A DNA stretch of 64,000 nt from Daucus carota subsp. sativus (Eukaryota; Streptophyta; Magnoliopsida; Apiales; Apiaceae): assembly GCF_001625215.2 (NCBI RefSeq), contig NC_030386.2, positions 40,332,796-40,396,795 of the forward strand, in the 5' to 3' direction. Below are positions 12,301-24,938 of this stretch, piece after piece (the stretch's first letter is position 1; each line of letters starts with the position of its first letter). The notes under the pieces are model-generated. The model did no database searches, had not been told where the DNA came from, and saw only the letters and a list, made by a program, of their open reading frames with translations. Made by a program: the position numbers and the translations under genes.

Positions 12301-15300
12301 GTAATCCCTTCTGTTGGAAAATCTAAAGCTCAATCTTCTTTGAATCTACCTGGATTCTGAGATCAATTTCACCAAAAAGGTACTGGAATTTAAATTTTTA
12401 CTTATGGGGTTTTTAGTTTGTAGCTTTTACTTCAGTTTTCGATTTAGTTACCGGTGATTTTTCGTGTTTTGTTTGAGAACTGAAATTAGGAGTTTCATGT
12501 GTATGATTTCGTTCTGTACTGAAATGCTGTTGTTTTTCAGGTAATTTGTAGATAATTTAGTAAAAGAATATTCTTTCTGCTGCGTCCTCGAAAGTCAAAT
12601 CTGATTTGTGGGTATTCTAATTGGCAACTACTGCTTAAATTATTTAATGGATTTCAAATTGTAGATTATCTTGCACTTCATTTGCATATGAAAAAGGAAC
12701 TATAATGCAGGACAGTCTATAAACTATAGAGAGCCTAAAGTAACAATTTGGGAGCAATGCCACAGGCTTTGGAGGCCCAATAAATAGAAAACTGAAGAAT
12801 ATATGTATTAATTATTATCAAGTATAAATGTATAATGTATATCTTTTACTTTTAGAATCAAGTATAATGTATAAACGATCAGCTATCTTGTTTATGATAG
12901 GGCGGATTTTGATTGATTATTAAAAAACAGACATTGTCTTCTATTTTTCTTTCATGAGAATCATCCCTGCTATTGTCCCCAAAATCCTAATGCAGCCAGG
13001 TTTTCTTCATATTAGGGAAATTTCCCAAGCAGGGCATCGTTTTATATGCTAATTTTTGATGCAAAATTTGGCAATTATATTTGTTATTTTTTTTAATTTA
13101 TTTTAAGCTTGGATATTACTTTAGTTTAATGCTCTTTTATTATAAAATTCCAAAAAAAAAAAGTATTTAACTTGTATTGCTTAAAAAACTATGATAAGAA
13201 GTTAGATATAAATACTTGAAAGTAATATGCCTTTATACCCAATTACTCCCTTTGATCGGCAAGTGAACTCCACTATGGTTAAAAGGTTTTAATGGTGAGA
13301 GTGTCCATGGGGTCATACCTGAATGGTCGGGTGGATTTAAGCCTATGTTTTGACCTCCAAACTATAACTTCCATATTTTATTTGCCAAGTGTTTATCAAC
13401 TTATCCCCGCAATTCTAAATCCTATAGTAATTTTCCCCACGTCAATGACAACTGGCCTTGAGATTATATAATTTGCTACAGCCTAGACTTTGAGTAAAAC
13501 AAACCTTAAAATTAAATTAAAATACACACGCTTGGACGGGGGGGGGGGGGGGTGACCAGGTCTGGCGAATATCTTTCGAGCCAGTACAGTGACACTAGAT
13601 ATGGTCGAACATATTCCAAACAGTTCCCTTTTTACTTCAAGAAAAAAAACATGTAGATTTCTAGAATTTACCTTGAATCGGCATAAAGATTTAGAGTCCG
13701 CAGAGCACAACATTTGCATAATATCTGTTGCAAACCCCCATCTGTTAGCTTGACGCACCTAATATATTACCCACAAAATGATCAGGTGAGATGAGGATTC
13801 AAAAAGTTTAACACTGCATATATTTTTTTTATGCACAAGCCTAGGCTAAATGTAATGGAAAATGCCATATTTGTCCCTATACTAAGCTATATCTTTAATA
13901 TTCATCATTATATCTATAGAAAATTGATATTTTCAAGGTATCCAAACTAATTTCAAAGTTTGTGCACTTGCTAAATGAAATAATATACAGAACAAGATAC
14001 AAAAAGGAAAGATGCAACAACTAGCGGGTTAAGGAAGTTACTAGACCAATCAGTATAAATTAATGTCGATCATGATTCAACTAAGAATAATTACTATTTC
14101 ACCAATTTTGCAATTCCAAATAACATGGATACTTGCCTAGTAAGATTTAAGGACTCCAAAAGCTGATAATTGCTGGCAATCAACTCCAAACTTTTATCTG
14201 AGATATTCTGTAACACCCAAGCAGTAAACTTCTCTATCAGTACAAATAATTCAACATCTGAATAAGTGAAAGTGATATTGTACAGCAATCAAAAGAAATC
14301 AGATGTATAGATAAATTTAGTTAGTGACTTAGTTCATATATTAAGATCACAATAAGAAAGAGATGTTTCCATTTACACATTTTGTGAGAAAAAAGGCAAT
14401 TCACAGATACTCAACCAAAAAAAAGGGATAAGAAACTTGGAGATGGAACTTAAAATTTATCAAATATAAGGATTCAAATATTAGGAGAAATAATATAAAG
14501 AAAACATATATTATATCATGCTAAAAAGAAGTGTATAAACTATAAAACAAGTGGTCTACTACCTATCTATTTACAGAACTTGAATATGATCTCCTTTTGA
14601 TTTCAACTCCCTTTTGATTTAAACTCTAATAGCATCCTACTGTTGAACCTTCTTTTTTGATTCTTGTCATCCATCAGTGTCTACACATTGCTATAAATAA
14701 AGCATAACTCTCTTAAGACAGATTACATATCAGAAAAGCTTACACATTGCTAAACAGCATAAATAAAGTCTAAACTCTCCAAAGTCTGAATAAATATCAG
14801 AAAAGGTGGGTAATAAAAGAAGCTATAGTCGAAAGAAAGAGATCCTGGCATGTAACTGGAATTCCTTTTCAGTTAGAGATCATATATACCTTGCAGCCAC
14901 TCAAGTTCAAATCAACTATGTTCTTGCAGTTCTTCACCAAATAGGTCATACTAAGATCAGAGACCCTGAAGAATGTATCACAAATAACCAGCTTATAGTC
15001 TAACTAGGTCCACTGTATAAACACAAAAACCAAATAAACATAAAAAATTTATTACCTTACATTCCAATAGATGGAGAAACTTTTCAATTTAGGACAAGCA
15101 TCGGTTATTGCTTCAACTCCCTTATCAGTGATTTTCTGGCAGCCATTTAAATTCAAATGCTCCAAATTTTGTACAGAACTGTTGAACTGTAAAATGAAAA
15201 AGAGAGTAAATTAATCGATTACCTAAACTCACTAGCTCACGTCATACAAATATCATTAGATCATACTTGGGGGACCAGGGGTGAAGAAAGTGTAGACTAC

Positions 15301-16360
15301 AAAAATGTCTAGTACAAATTCTTTGGCTATAATGAAATAATTATTCTAGGGTTACTTCATTACACCCACTTTCACATGTTTAACAGGTTCCTTGATCAAT
15401 ATGCAAATTACCTTTTTCTTAAGGAGCTCCATATGTTTATCTTCAACACCTTGTGCAAATTCAAGGCTTATTTGATTAACATTTTGATATCTAGCCTGTA
15501 GCACACACATAGAGAAAACATTAAACAGGCACATATACACAATATACAACCCATGAGCCATCCTAATTCAGTTTATTCCTAGTCAATATGCAAAAGTTTA
15601 CTATTGCATTATATATAAATTTCATTTAACTACATACACACATACATATATCATAATATCGCAATTCTGATTTTAACAACATAAATAGAACTTGTAATCA
15701 TATGAGAATGTACAGTCTTGTATTAGCAGATTAGATAGCCAGAGAACACTATTATTTGAATAGAAAGAAAACGTGAACTTCATTAAATGCGCTCAAAAAC
15801 CAGTAAACTGGGGATAAGCTTAGCGCAATCTTTAAACCAGTAAAATGTGAGCTGCTTCTAAGCTTATGCTAAAAAGTGAGGTTTAAGCCAAGAATTCAAC
15901 ATATTCACGGAAGGATAGCGACATTGTCTGAGCTGCTTCTAAGCTTATGCGAAAAAGTGATGTTTAATCTAAGCAACTCAACGTATTCACAGAAGAGCAG
16001 CGAAGGCAAACCAGTGAAAGAGCAGCTAGAAGACGATCTCCAGCATTACTGTACTCGCGAAGATCAATTACCTAAAAAATAAGAATCAATTCACGAAAAT
16101 AAATTCGCGACGAAATAATTAAAAATGTCGAATCCTCAAGAAAAAAGAAAGCGAGAGGGGATACGTACAGGCCAGAGAGAGGAATAGGAGTTGAGAGAAC
16201 GGCGAAGTGAGGGAGAAACAAGTAATAAAGAGATTAGGTCTTTATGAGGAAGCATGGATCTGGAACACACGATCTTCATTACTTCCGGTAATATTGTGTC
16301 TCTCCTCCATTCCTCCTCTTCCTCTATTACTGTGTTGCTTTCAATCATCTCCGACGCCAT
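9378..16360 (-). CDS. F-box/LRR protein (At3g58530-like)
   Basis: Substrate-recognition subunit of an SCF ubiquitin ligase, judged by an N-terminal F-box followed by leucine-rich repeats. Twelve exons, in transcript order: 16360-16169, 16071-16012, 15495-15412, 15186-15056, 14965-14890, 14207-14137, 13758-13672, 10657-10585, 10494-10427, 10345-10277, 9815-9710 and 9443-9378 (TAA), giving 360 residues with phases that join throughout. The F-box region has WRRDTILPEV and DLISLLLVSPSLRRSL; repeats such as LEHLNLNGCQKITDKG and LVSLNLTWC follow, ending CFKVHS. The start is the first ATG in frame; the open frame extends upstream without an ATG. Arabidopsis At3g58530 is close to the same length. The intron after exon 6 starts with GC and not GT. 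The target protein cannot be inferred. Confidence 0.93.
10658..13671 (-). other. 3-kb intron of the F-box gene
   Basis: The other introns of this gene are far shorter (about 80-680 bases). It holds unrelated material: a purine-rich repeat-like patch at about 10985-11030, a CT-rich stretch at 12115-12200 that resembles a gene leader, and a G homopolymer at about 13538-13552. No open frame is recognisable. Mobile insertions are likely, but I found no clean termini. Confidence 0.5.
15849..16010. repeat. Tandem duplication, 81-bp unit, in F-box intron 2
   Basis: GAGCTGCTTCTAAGCTTATG starts at 15849 and again at 15930. Similarity continues through AAAAAGTGA.GTTTAA and ATATTCACGGAAG / GTATTCACAGAAG. 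The second copy ends near the 3' edge of exon 2 (16012), so it may include the splice-donor region. Confidence 0.75.
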
Positions 16361-16572
16361 TGTTGCCGTTGATTCAGAGCTTGATGAGTGTGCAACTTCG
16401 TTGAGAGTTTTGGGTTTCAAGAAAGAATTTTTGGGTTAACCCGTTCTGTTTTATATTCGGGCTTTTGGCCCAGGAATAATATAATGTCCAGTGATCAAGT
16501 TAACCGGGCCTTGAATTGCGACTCATCCTGTGTACCCGGGTTTCTTCGATTCAAAATTCATTAGAACAAATA
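16361..16572. other. Upstream region of the F-box gene
   Basis: 5' flank, including an in-frame open stretch without ATG up to about 16420. It probably contains the leader and core promoter; no clear TATA box was identified. Confidence 0.35.
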
Positions 16573-16859
16573 CTCCTTCCGTTCCTTCCATTTCTTTACA
16601 CTTTCCTCTTTGGGCTGTCCCAACTCCCATTCAATTCTTTACATTTCAAAACTTACCAAAAATAGTTAATGGGTTCCACCACTTTTCCACTTTTCTTTCC
16701 TTTTCACACTACTTTTACTCCACTATCTTCTTTTTATACATTAAAAATCAATGGTCCCATCACTTCACCCACTTTTCTTACTCTTTTCCACTATTTTATA
16801 CATATTTCTTAACCTCCGTGCCCAACCCATTTGATAAGAAATGGGAGGGACGGAGGGAG
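16573..16859. mobile_element. Stowaway-type MITE
   Basis: The ends CTCCTTCCGTTCCTTCC.. and ..GGGAGGGACGGAGGGAG are inverted repeats matching the Stowaway (Tc1/mariner) consensus. TA dinucleotides flank both sides at 16571-16572 and 16860-16861. It has no coding capacity and lies upstream of the F-box gene. Confidence 0.9.
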
Positions 16860-16861
16860 TA

Positions 16862-17648
16862 ATAATTAGTAAATTATTATAAAAAATGACAGCAATGTGG
16901 ACGACGATTTTGGTTACGTAATTTTAGTTTTGAACAAAGCAACTAGAAATTTCAAAATATCTGGGATTAATTTATTGAGAGATTAAATAGGGTAACTTGG
17001 TCTTAAACAAGTCTTTTTTTTTTTTTTTTTTGCCAAGGGTCTTAAACAAGTTTTAGTTCTTTTGGTAATTATAAAGTTAACGAAGTAAACTAGATTTGTA
17101 TGATTTGAGTAATACTATATTTATTTCAAAAAATTTCTCCAATATTGAGTTGATCGAGTTTAAGTTTAAAAAAAAAAATCCAAGAATTTTTCATAATATT
17201 TAACATTTTCCGTATATCTTTCCATAGCAAAACATATACTTTGTTCTTATCAGTGTACCAATGATCTTATATCTTATGCCCTGATCATTTATGGCAAAAT
17301 CGGTTTATATTTGCAATCTGATTGAATTGCAGTCATTCTGTAGACTGCAAGTTATGGGTATGTTGAATGAATCATGCAAGAAAAATAACAATGGATAATG
17401 CATTTTCTTACAATATTGTACAAATTACAATACAGTTGAAAATAGTGTACATTTTTCGATGATTTTCTGAGAGATCTCAAGCTATCTTTAACGCTAACAT
17501 ATGACGTTGCTACGTATTCAGAATGAAATTATCATGGGGAGGCAGTCGTGTAACTTCACCGGACTTTGTTTACCATTGTGGTTCTCAGATGTTGATTTCA
17601 CATTGCAACATTTTTGTAAGTTACACAGTTCATTGGTAGTGTACATTT
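16862..17648. other. Spacer with kinase 3' flank
   Basis: AT-rich sequence with a T homopolymer near 17014-17030. The part nearest 17649 should be the 3' UTR of the PTI1-like kinase. I see no gene. Confidence 0.5.
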
Positions 17649-19692
17649 CTATGCATTAGACTCTTGGCCTGCTGGTTTCGAGTTCAGAAGTGGTTGTAGA
17701 GCCTTAACAACAATTGTCATGTTTGGTCGAAAATCAGCTTCATATTGAACACAAAGTGCTGCAACTGCTCCCATCTGAAACAAATCACAAATATGAGTTA
17801 TAATAAAGATATGCTATACCGCAGATTTTTTTTTCAAGAACAGGAAGTCATAAGCGCACAGTTTATTCAATTTTTATGATCCCGTCATCTGAGAACTATA
17901 CAAGCGGATCAAACTTCGCTTTTTTCAGTCAACTGCGGATATCATACTGAATCAACTATAACAATGCCTGAAGAAGGGTGTGTAAAAGAACCTTAGCAAT
18001 TGCCTTTGGTGGAAAATCGTTTTCCAGCTTGGGATCCACACACTGCCTTACTTTATCTTCACTCAGTCTCGGAGTTGCCTACAAATGAAAATGACTTCTT
18101 GTTATTACTACCTGAAAATATTTAGAGAAGGAAGATAGTAAAATTGTTAGCCTAAAAAAAATATATATGCACCCAAGTAACAAGACTCTGCTGTCCCTTG
18201 GGCATTGTGTGATCAACTGGCTTCCTTCCTGTTAAAAGCTCGAGAAGAACCACCCCGAAACTGTAAACATCACTTTTCTGGGTTATCTGCCCTGTCATGG
18301 CATACCTGAACCAGATCACAAGGACAAGAAAATCAAAATATATTCTGTTTATGAAATACAAGACTCTAAACTCAACAGAGACTGAGTAGCTTGTGTAACA
18401 AGTGCAAGCTTTGTTTGCAGAGCTCATAATTGTCCTTACATGGCTATTTTTTAAGAAATGACTGCAGGGTACAATGATATTACCAAATAACAAACTAGAT
18501 AGTCAATTAATTCGAAACTAATGTTGTTTTAATTTTTAAAGACCAATTAAAAGTATATCACTAGATAAAGTGAAGACGGAGAAATAGTTCATACTCTGGA
18601 GCATGATAGCCGAATGTTCCCAAGACTCTAGTTGAATGCAGTCGAGCAGCTGTGTCAGATGACTGACTTGTTAAACTGAAATCGGCAATCTTAGCTACAA
18701 AATCATCAAACAGAAGGACGTTGCTGGATCTGACATCACGATGTACAATTGGAGGCTGAACCTTTTCATGTAGAAACTCAAGGCCTCTCGCTGCACCATA
18801 AGCAATTTTAACTCTTTGGCTCCAACTAAGAACAGGACCCGGTTCAGCTCCTTGTACACCCTTCCTCCCTGTATCAGTGTAATTAAAAACAGTGAACCAC
18901 TCGTTATAAATCTAATATATATACTACAGTGAAATCTTGTCGTACCATGTAATACATCATGTAGGGATCCCATAGTGGCATACTGATATGCCACAATTTT
19001 ATTATTGTTCTCTAAGCAATAACCAATCAACTCTGTGAAATGATCATTCTTGAGTCTCGATACCATGGAAAGCTGTACAAGGCCATATCATATTAACAAA
19101 AGTTAAATGACATGACAATACCAACTACATCCAGTATTACACAATAAAAATGGTATTGCATTCACCTGCGCTGTAAAATCAGAGTCTGTCTCTTGGGAAG
19201 AACCAGTATCAAGCTTCTTAATTGCAGCACTTGTTCCATTGTTCAACTTTGCATAGAAAACACGTCCATAGGAACCTTCTCCGATCAAAGATTTTGTGCC
19301 AAAGTTACCAGTTATCTTATTCAACTCATCTAGCGACAAAGCTGGTGTTTCAATAGGTAAAACTTTGTTTGCACCTCCACCTCTTACCATCCCAGAACCT
19401 CTTGGTTCTCCTCTATTACTGCCTAAAGAATAATTAGACATCAATAAGTACTATCAAATAGAAAGTGAAAACTCATAGACCATAGTAAAGACCAAATCAT
19501 AGTTGTAATAGTTGCTGATGAATGCGGCCTTGAACATAAAGCAAAATCTATATCTGAATACCAATTAAACAAAGGGTAACGGTAAATTTTACCTCCTGTC
19601 CCCCCTCTAGGAGGTCCTCCTCTAGGAGGCGCGGTATATTGATTAGAAGGTGGACCACCGCTCTCCTCTTCTGCATCTCCACAGCAGAACAT
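17649..19692 (-). CDS. PTI1: PTI1-like protein kinase
   Basis: Receptor-like cytoplasmic Ser/Thr kinase of the PTI1 family, which acts downstream of receptor or AGC kinases in defence and stress signalling. Seven exons: 19692-19593, 19422-19166, 19072-18946, 18868-18595, 18305-18173, 18078-17992 and 17774-17649 (TAG), giving 367 residues, the usual family length. The N-terminus MFCCGDAEE has the cysteine pair typical of membrane-anchored (S-acylated) members. The glycine loop reads [11 protein letters not shown], the lysine is in AAIKKLD, the catalytic loop is HRDVRSSN, and [15 protein letters not shown] is the activation-segment end. The DFG position reads DFS; PTI1 relatives often vary the third residue. 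The start is fixed by the conserved MFCC. Arabidopsis At3g59350-type proteins match best from memory. Confidence 0.95.
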
Positions 19693-20396
19693 GCTTCAAA
19701 TCACGGGAACGTCCTCAAGCAGAAACCTCAGAGTTTCTTATTTGAAAATCATATGCTGCGGTGCTTTTATTTAAATCCTTCAAATATCTTTCTTCAGCAT
19801 CAATAAATCAACCTATAATATATCGTATAAAAGCCTGATTACAAAACAAACTTCAACTCTCCATTAAGCAATTTACAATCATTATAATTCCATCTGATTG
19901 AATAATAAGCAAATAGTTAAACAATGATTGTCAAGAAAATTTACCCGGACAACTAAAATTTTAAAAACATGTATGGAATGATCAAGCTAGCTAAATATCG
20001 AAAAATTCAGCAGGGAGTGATATTCAAGAAGAAAACATATTATTGCATGCAAAGAATTAACATCGAAAAGATCAAGTAAGAACATACCAGCTAATACGAA
20101 ATTAGTAATTCAAATATATCCGGAATATGATACAGAAAATGAAAATGGAGAGATATATGAATGCGGAAATTTGAAGGAAGGAAGAGGAAGAACAGGGATT
20201 TTGTCTTTCTCTCTTCCCGTGTCTGCGCTTTTGTGTTTTTTGGGGGGATTAACTATTAAGGTTAAGCAATTCATTAGCGGGAAATACGGTTGGGACCTTG
20301 TTTTAACCACTCATGAAGATGTCTATCATTTTTCATATGCCTATCCAACGGTCTGTAAAGTAGATTCATTTTATGTTACAATTTTTTATCCTCTTA
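19693..20396 (-). other. Upstream region of the PTI1-like kinase
   Basis: Probable leader and promoter. CT/AG-rich leader-like sequence at about 20165-20250, read on the minus strand, suggests a transcription start there with a 5' UTR intron, but I could not fix the splice sites. Confidence 0.35.
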
Positions 20397-20783
20397 GAGC
20401 AAGTCCAATGCTAGATGCTATATATCTATTGCTATTGATATAATATAGCATCAAAAAGTGTTTTTTGGTGTTAAAATAGAACTTGCACTCCAATGCTAAG
20501 TTCTATAACTACTTTCAAATTTAACTAAATTATTAACTTTTACCTAACTTTTATATAGAACCAACTCATTAACTTTTACCTAACTCATTAACTAGTTTCC
20601 AATTTCTAGCTATTGATGATGTGGCAACATGGATGGATCCATCCTTGGTTTCAAATATAGAACCAAGGATGCATCTATGCATGGATGCATCCAAATATAG
20701 CACCCCTTTGGAGTTGAGTTTTTTTACTTTTGATGCTATAATATAGCAATAGAACCAAGTATAGCATTGCATTGGAGTTGCTC
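20397..20783. mobile_element. Tourist-like (PIF/Harbinger) MITE
   Basis: The left end GAGCAAGTCCAATGCTA and right end GCATTGGAGTTGCTC are inverted repeats. TTA is duplicated at 20394-20396 and 20784-20786, as expected for PIF/Harbinger elements. The interior is AT-rich and non-coding. Confidence 0.85.
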
Positions 20784-20786
20784 TTA

Positions 20787-21691
20787 ACTGTCAGAAACTA
20801 TGCGGGACGTAGTCCAGCGACTTGAACTAGAATATGACAAGTCCATATATCTTGTCTATGCAATTTTTTTGAAATTGTATCCTTATTTCTATGCCTTTCC
20901 GCTACTTCATCACATTTAAAATTTAAAAATGAATTTTGAACGGATTTCTAAAAACATAAAATATCATGAAAAACTCGCAAAATTCATTATTCACTAAAAT
21001 TAAAAAGAAAATCAATAATTTTTGAATATCATTACATTTTAATGAGTTTTAAATAATGTCAGTTGAATACCAAACACAATTTTAAATTCTTATGAATATC
21101 ATCAAAAATTTTAGGATAATTTAAGATTCTAACTAAATATTTCAATATTCTATTTACATTTTTTTTAAATCTGAACGGACAAGAATGAATTTTTTTAAAA
21201 AAAATCTTAACTCAATAAAATTCTTTGAACTCATGAGGGATAAAATTGGTCCTTTCAATGTTTTTAACATGCTCCCTTGGTCCTAAAAATAGTGACACTC
21301 TATCTATTTACCCATGTGAATCTGCTTGGAAAAATTACTATACATATCATTTTTCAATCCTCTTTTTTTTTGTCTAAAAAATAAATAAATAGAAACACAG
21401 GAATTTTCACTAGAGAAATGATGTTTTTCTCAACCAAAAACATTAATATAAATATTCGATGTAACCTACATTGGCTTCCACAGTTCCAGTTGTAACTTTC
21501 TCTAGATCATCAAAGCTCAATGACAAGAACATTAATCGACTGAATTTGAATAAGAGCCCGGAGGATATGGGCGTTTTAATCCTAGACCCGAGTCACATGC
21601 ACCATGTATGCACAAAAAGCATGACCCTAATAAGGCGTTTCAGCATGTCTTGGGGAGCCACAAGGACAGAAACTATACAAATAGAAGACTT
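20787..21691. other. AT-rich spacer
   Basis: Very AT-rich sequence with no coding features. The side next to 21691 should include the 3' UTR of the SINA gene. Confidence 0.55.
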
Positions 21692-24600
21692 TTACTGCTC
21701 TTTCCATATGCGCCCGGTGACCCTTAACTTAAGCTCTTCCCTGTCCCCACCAGAAAAAAAGAGTGCTAAATTTCTCGGAATGATGAGACCATCAAGGCTG
21801 TCACGAACTTTTCGATGACTGTCACGAATACTCCTCGGAACCCCTTGCCATGTTAACTTCCGCCCATACCCACCAACTTCCAGAGAATAGCTAAACTTTT
21901 TGGCCTCGCTATCTTCTCCCATAAATCTCAAGAAAGATATGTAAACAGGTGCCATACCTAGCTGGAAAGCTTCAAAATGCAAGCAAAACTGTCTTCCATA
22001 GCAATTGAAGACCTGTATTGGATACAAAAAAGTCAAGGTCAGGTATAAGAGTGTATTAGTCATATATAGACTTTCAACAACTAGTTATTGTTAAAGCAAT
22101 TCAAAGTGAAAGATTGTACTAAAATATTGGGTAATTTACATCTCACACAGACAAACACATACATACGTATGTTACTAGGTTACTTATAATATTTAAAGCT
22201 ACAATCTACACTTAATTTTGACTTTATTAAGCCGATGAGTTTAGTAATGCCAGAAAAAAAACCCTCAAAATAAAGCTTAGATGGGTTTTTCAATCTCTAC
22301 TATTTAATAAACTAGTTTTGTTTAGCTCAAATTGGTCAAGTTTAATATATTGGACTATCACTACCTGAAGCTCAACATATACTATTCAACTTCAACTAAT
22401 TTATGTAAACAAACTCGTGATCTTATTTAAGCTTAATGTGTTTGCTAGAGTTCAGTTCAGAAACTACCTAATGTTTTTAATGAGTTGAAGTCCTGATGCA
22501 CAGTACATATAATTTAGTCAAGTCTATAAAACCCATAGATACCCAGTGCCTTGTAGTCTTGCAATTCTGCTGATACTACGCACACTAGAGGTTGAGGGTT
22601 CAAACTAAGTGAAAAAATTGTGTGCATGAGTATTTGGATTTATGTGTGATTGAGCAATTCCAATTTGTTTTATATGTAACTACAGAGCCTAGTCCCTAGA
22701 TGCTTCCCATTAAAACTAAAATAATAACTTGACCATGATAATCAATGCATGGACTACAAATGAGCAGAAAACTAAAACTTCTGAATTTTTCGATACTTGA
22801 TTCACAGTGGTGTCTACATTGCTAACTACTGTTGTTGTATACCTCAAGTATAGAATCATGTAATAGTGGTAGATTAGTAGTGGACAGCAATACAACAACA
22901 CATCACAAAAGAAATGTGTGGTTTAATATAGAAACATATATTAACCAAATGATCATAATTTCATGTAAAAACAACTTACAGTTAGCATCCAGGTAGCATT
23001 TTCCACTTCGTGAGGATTTGCTTTAACATAGCGATGATTGAATGTACATCCATCATGCATGTCAACATTGTGATCATCTTTGAGATGGGTAACAAGGGTC
23101 GGAATGTCACTGGAGATAGAGCACTCAGATCCAGCATAAGGACAACTGTAAGGACGAAATCGACAGTGTTGTTCATGCTTGAGTTTGCTGTAGTACGGAA
23201 AAATATCATCACAACCAAGACTTCGGTATCTGCAGGGGAGCTCCAATGATTCAGCTACTTTCTCCAAAGCCAAACACCTAATATTTCCAAGTTCAAGGCG
23301 GCAAGTTGGACAACAATTGTGCACTCTGATTTTGCAGTCTGAGCATAGTGTGTGGCCATTTGGGCACTAAAACAAATTAAAGAAAAAGAAAAGGGATGTC
23401 AAGTCAAAACTGCGGAACTGACGTGTTATAACAGAGTGAATTATCTCCACTCGAAAAGAATAAAAATGATGGGGAGAATGGATAGCAAGATGCAAATATG
23501 CAGATGTAATCTTCTCCTGACACATAATATCAATTCAAGGAAAAGACAACAGATGACTAAGAAATCAATCAATCCTCAAATACGGCTTCCGGCCTACAGG
23601 GTCAAAAGAAACTAGTTTTCCAAAAAGAACCAGCCCTTGCTCTGTTGGAGCTTCTTGTACCAACTCTTGCACAGCACCAAATTTCATCACAGCCAACACC
23701 AGTAAACTGAATCTAGCCTGTACTTTCTTAGAGGAGATATAGACTGATATCTCCCAAAATATATTGTAAAGTTCTATACATTAATCTAATTATGATGGCT
23801 TGAGTTGTCAATATAAACTATTACCCACTTTAAGAAGATATTTATTTGTTAAAAGTGTCTACTGTACAATAGAAGACAGCCACAGGTATAAATGGTATGC
23901 TCACTAAAATGATCATTTAAAGACTAGTCCAATTAGATTATGAAGCATGTGCTTATTTAGAAATTTTATTGTCTGAAAAGGGAGTTAGCTGTGACAAAGC
24001 TTATTCGTGTTTCCGCTTAAAAAAATCAATAAATAGATGATTGCCACAAGAATAAAGGGGGGAAAAATCCTCTCAGATCGAAATTGATAAACAAAATGAT
24101 GTGTAAAGATGCCAAAATTGAAAACGTGAATTCATAGACATCTTATCATTATTTTACGTGATCTTTACAGTCATTCTGATTTTGGAAGTTCTATATATCC
24201 AAACAACGTGGTTCACCAGATTACAACAAGAAAATTTGTTAGGTATTAGGAATTTATTGACAAATAAAATATGATGTCTCAGAAGGTAGCTACAAACCAT
24301 ATCTATTTATTTTATCTTTAGACATATGTATTACTTCTCCGTTGCACCTAAAATTAATGCATAGATTTCCCTCTTTTCCTCCTAACAACTAGTGCTAACA
24401 AACATCTAGCTCCCAACTTTTACTTTGTACTTGCCACCATCGATTGGCTATGGATAAGAAAACAATTTCATGATTCAAAAATTAGTAAAAAGCAAAGTAC
24501 ATGCTGCAGTTAAATGTTATAACATATTTATATCCACGTACAAAAAAAAAAGCATAACATGAATAAAATTCAAATGTTAAAGCAATTCCATCTCCAAATA

Positions 24601-24938
24601 TGGGTAACAAGCTACGTAAGGCTCATAAATATGATGCAAGAAAATTAACAATTACATGCAGCACCAAAGAAGGAAAGTTAGACTTTTACACCTACATGTC
24701 TGAGCATAGAAGTGTCACAGACCTGATATATGGGAGGATACATTAAACTCGTACAGACAGCACATTCAAGCAGCTCGTGCACGCCATTGGTTGAAGGCAT
24801 TCCATGCTTATCACCCAATCCAATGCCAGTCTTCGCAGGAGTATTACTTTTCTCTGCCTTTGCTGTTACAACATCATACTTCACATACTTGTTGTGGGAG
24901 TCAACAACTTCTTTGCAAACACCACCACCTGGAGCCAT
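21692..24938 (-). CDS. SINAT: SINA-type RING E3 ubiquitin ligase
   Basis: Seven-in-absentia family E3 ligase that pairs an E2-binding RING with a substrate-binding domain. Three exons: 24938-24723, 23366-22980 and 22012-21692, giving 307 residues, the usual plant SINAT length. The RING starts at ECAVCTSLMYPPIYQ and continues across the intron with CPNGHTLCSDCK and CCPTC. The SIAH zinc finger follows (CRYRSLGCDDIFPYYSKLKH, then CPYAGSEC and HLKDDH). The C-terminal TRAF-like domain contains CLHFEAFQLGMAPVY and FSYSLEVGGYGRKLTWQG and ends RVTGRIWKEQ. Arabidopsis SINAT5 is the closest I remember. The ATG begins a conserved MAPGG start. RING ligands I can see are complete. Confidence 0.96.
23367..24722 (-). 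other. Intron 1 of the SINA gene
   Basis: A 1.36-kb AT-rich intron that interrupts the RING domain between the second and third pairs of zinc ligands. No internal gene or clear mobile element was seen. Confidence 0.7.

Noticed and set aside
16530-16862. 110-codon open frame
   Set aside because: It coincides with a Stowaway MITE and is low-complexity F/S/P sequence.
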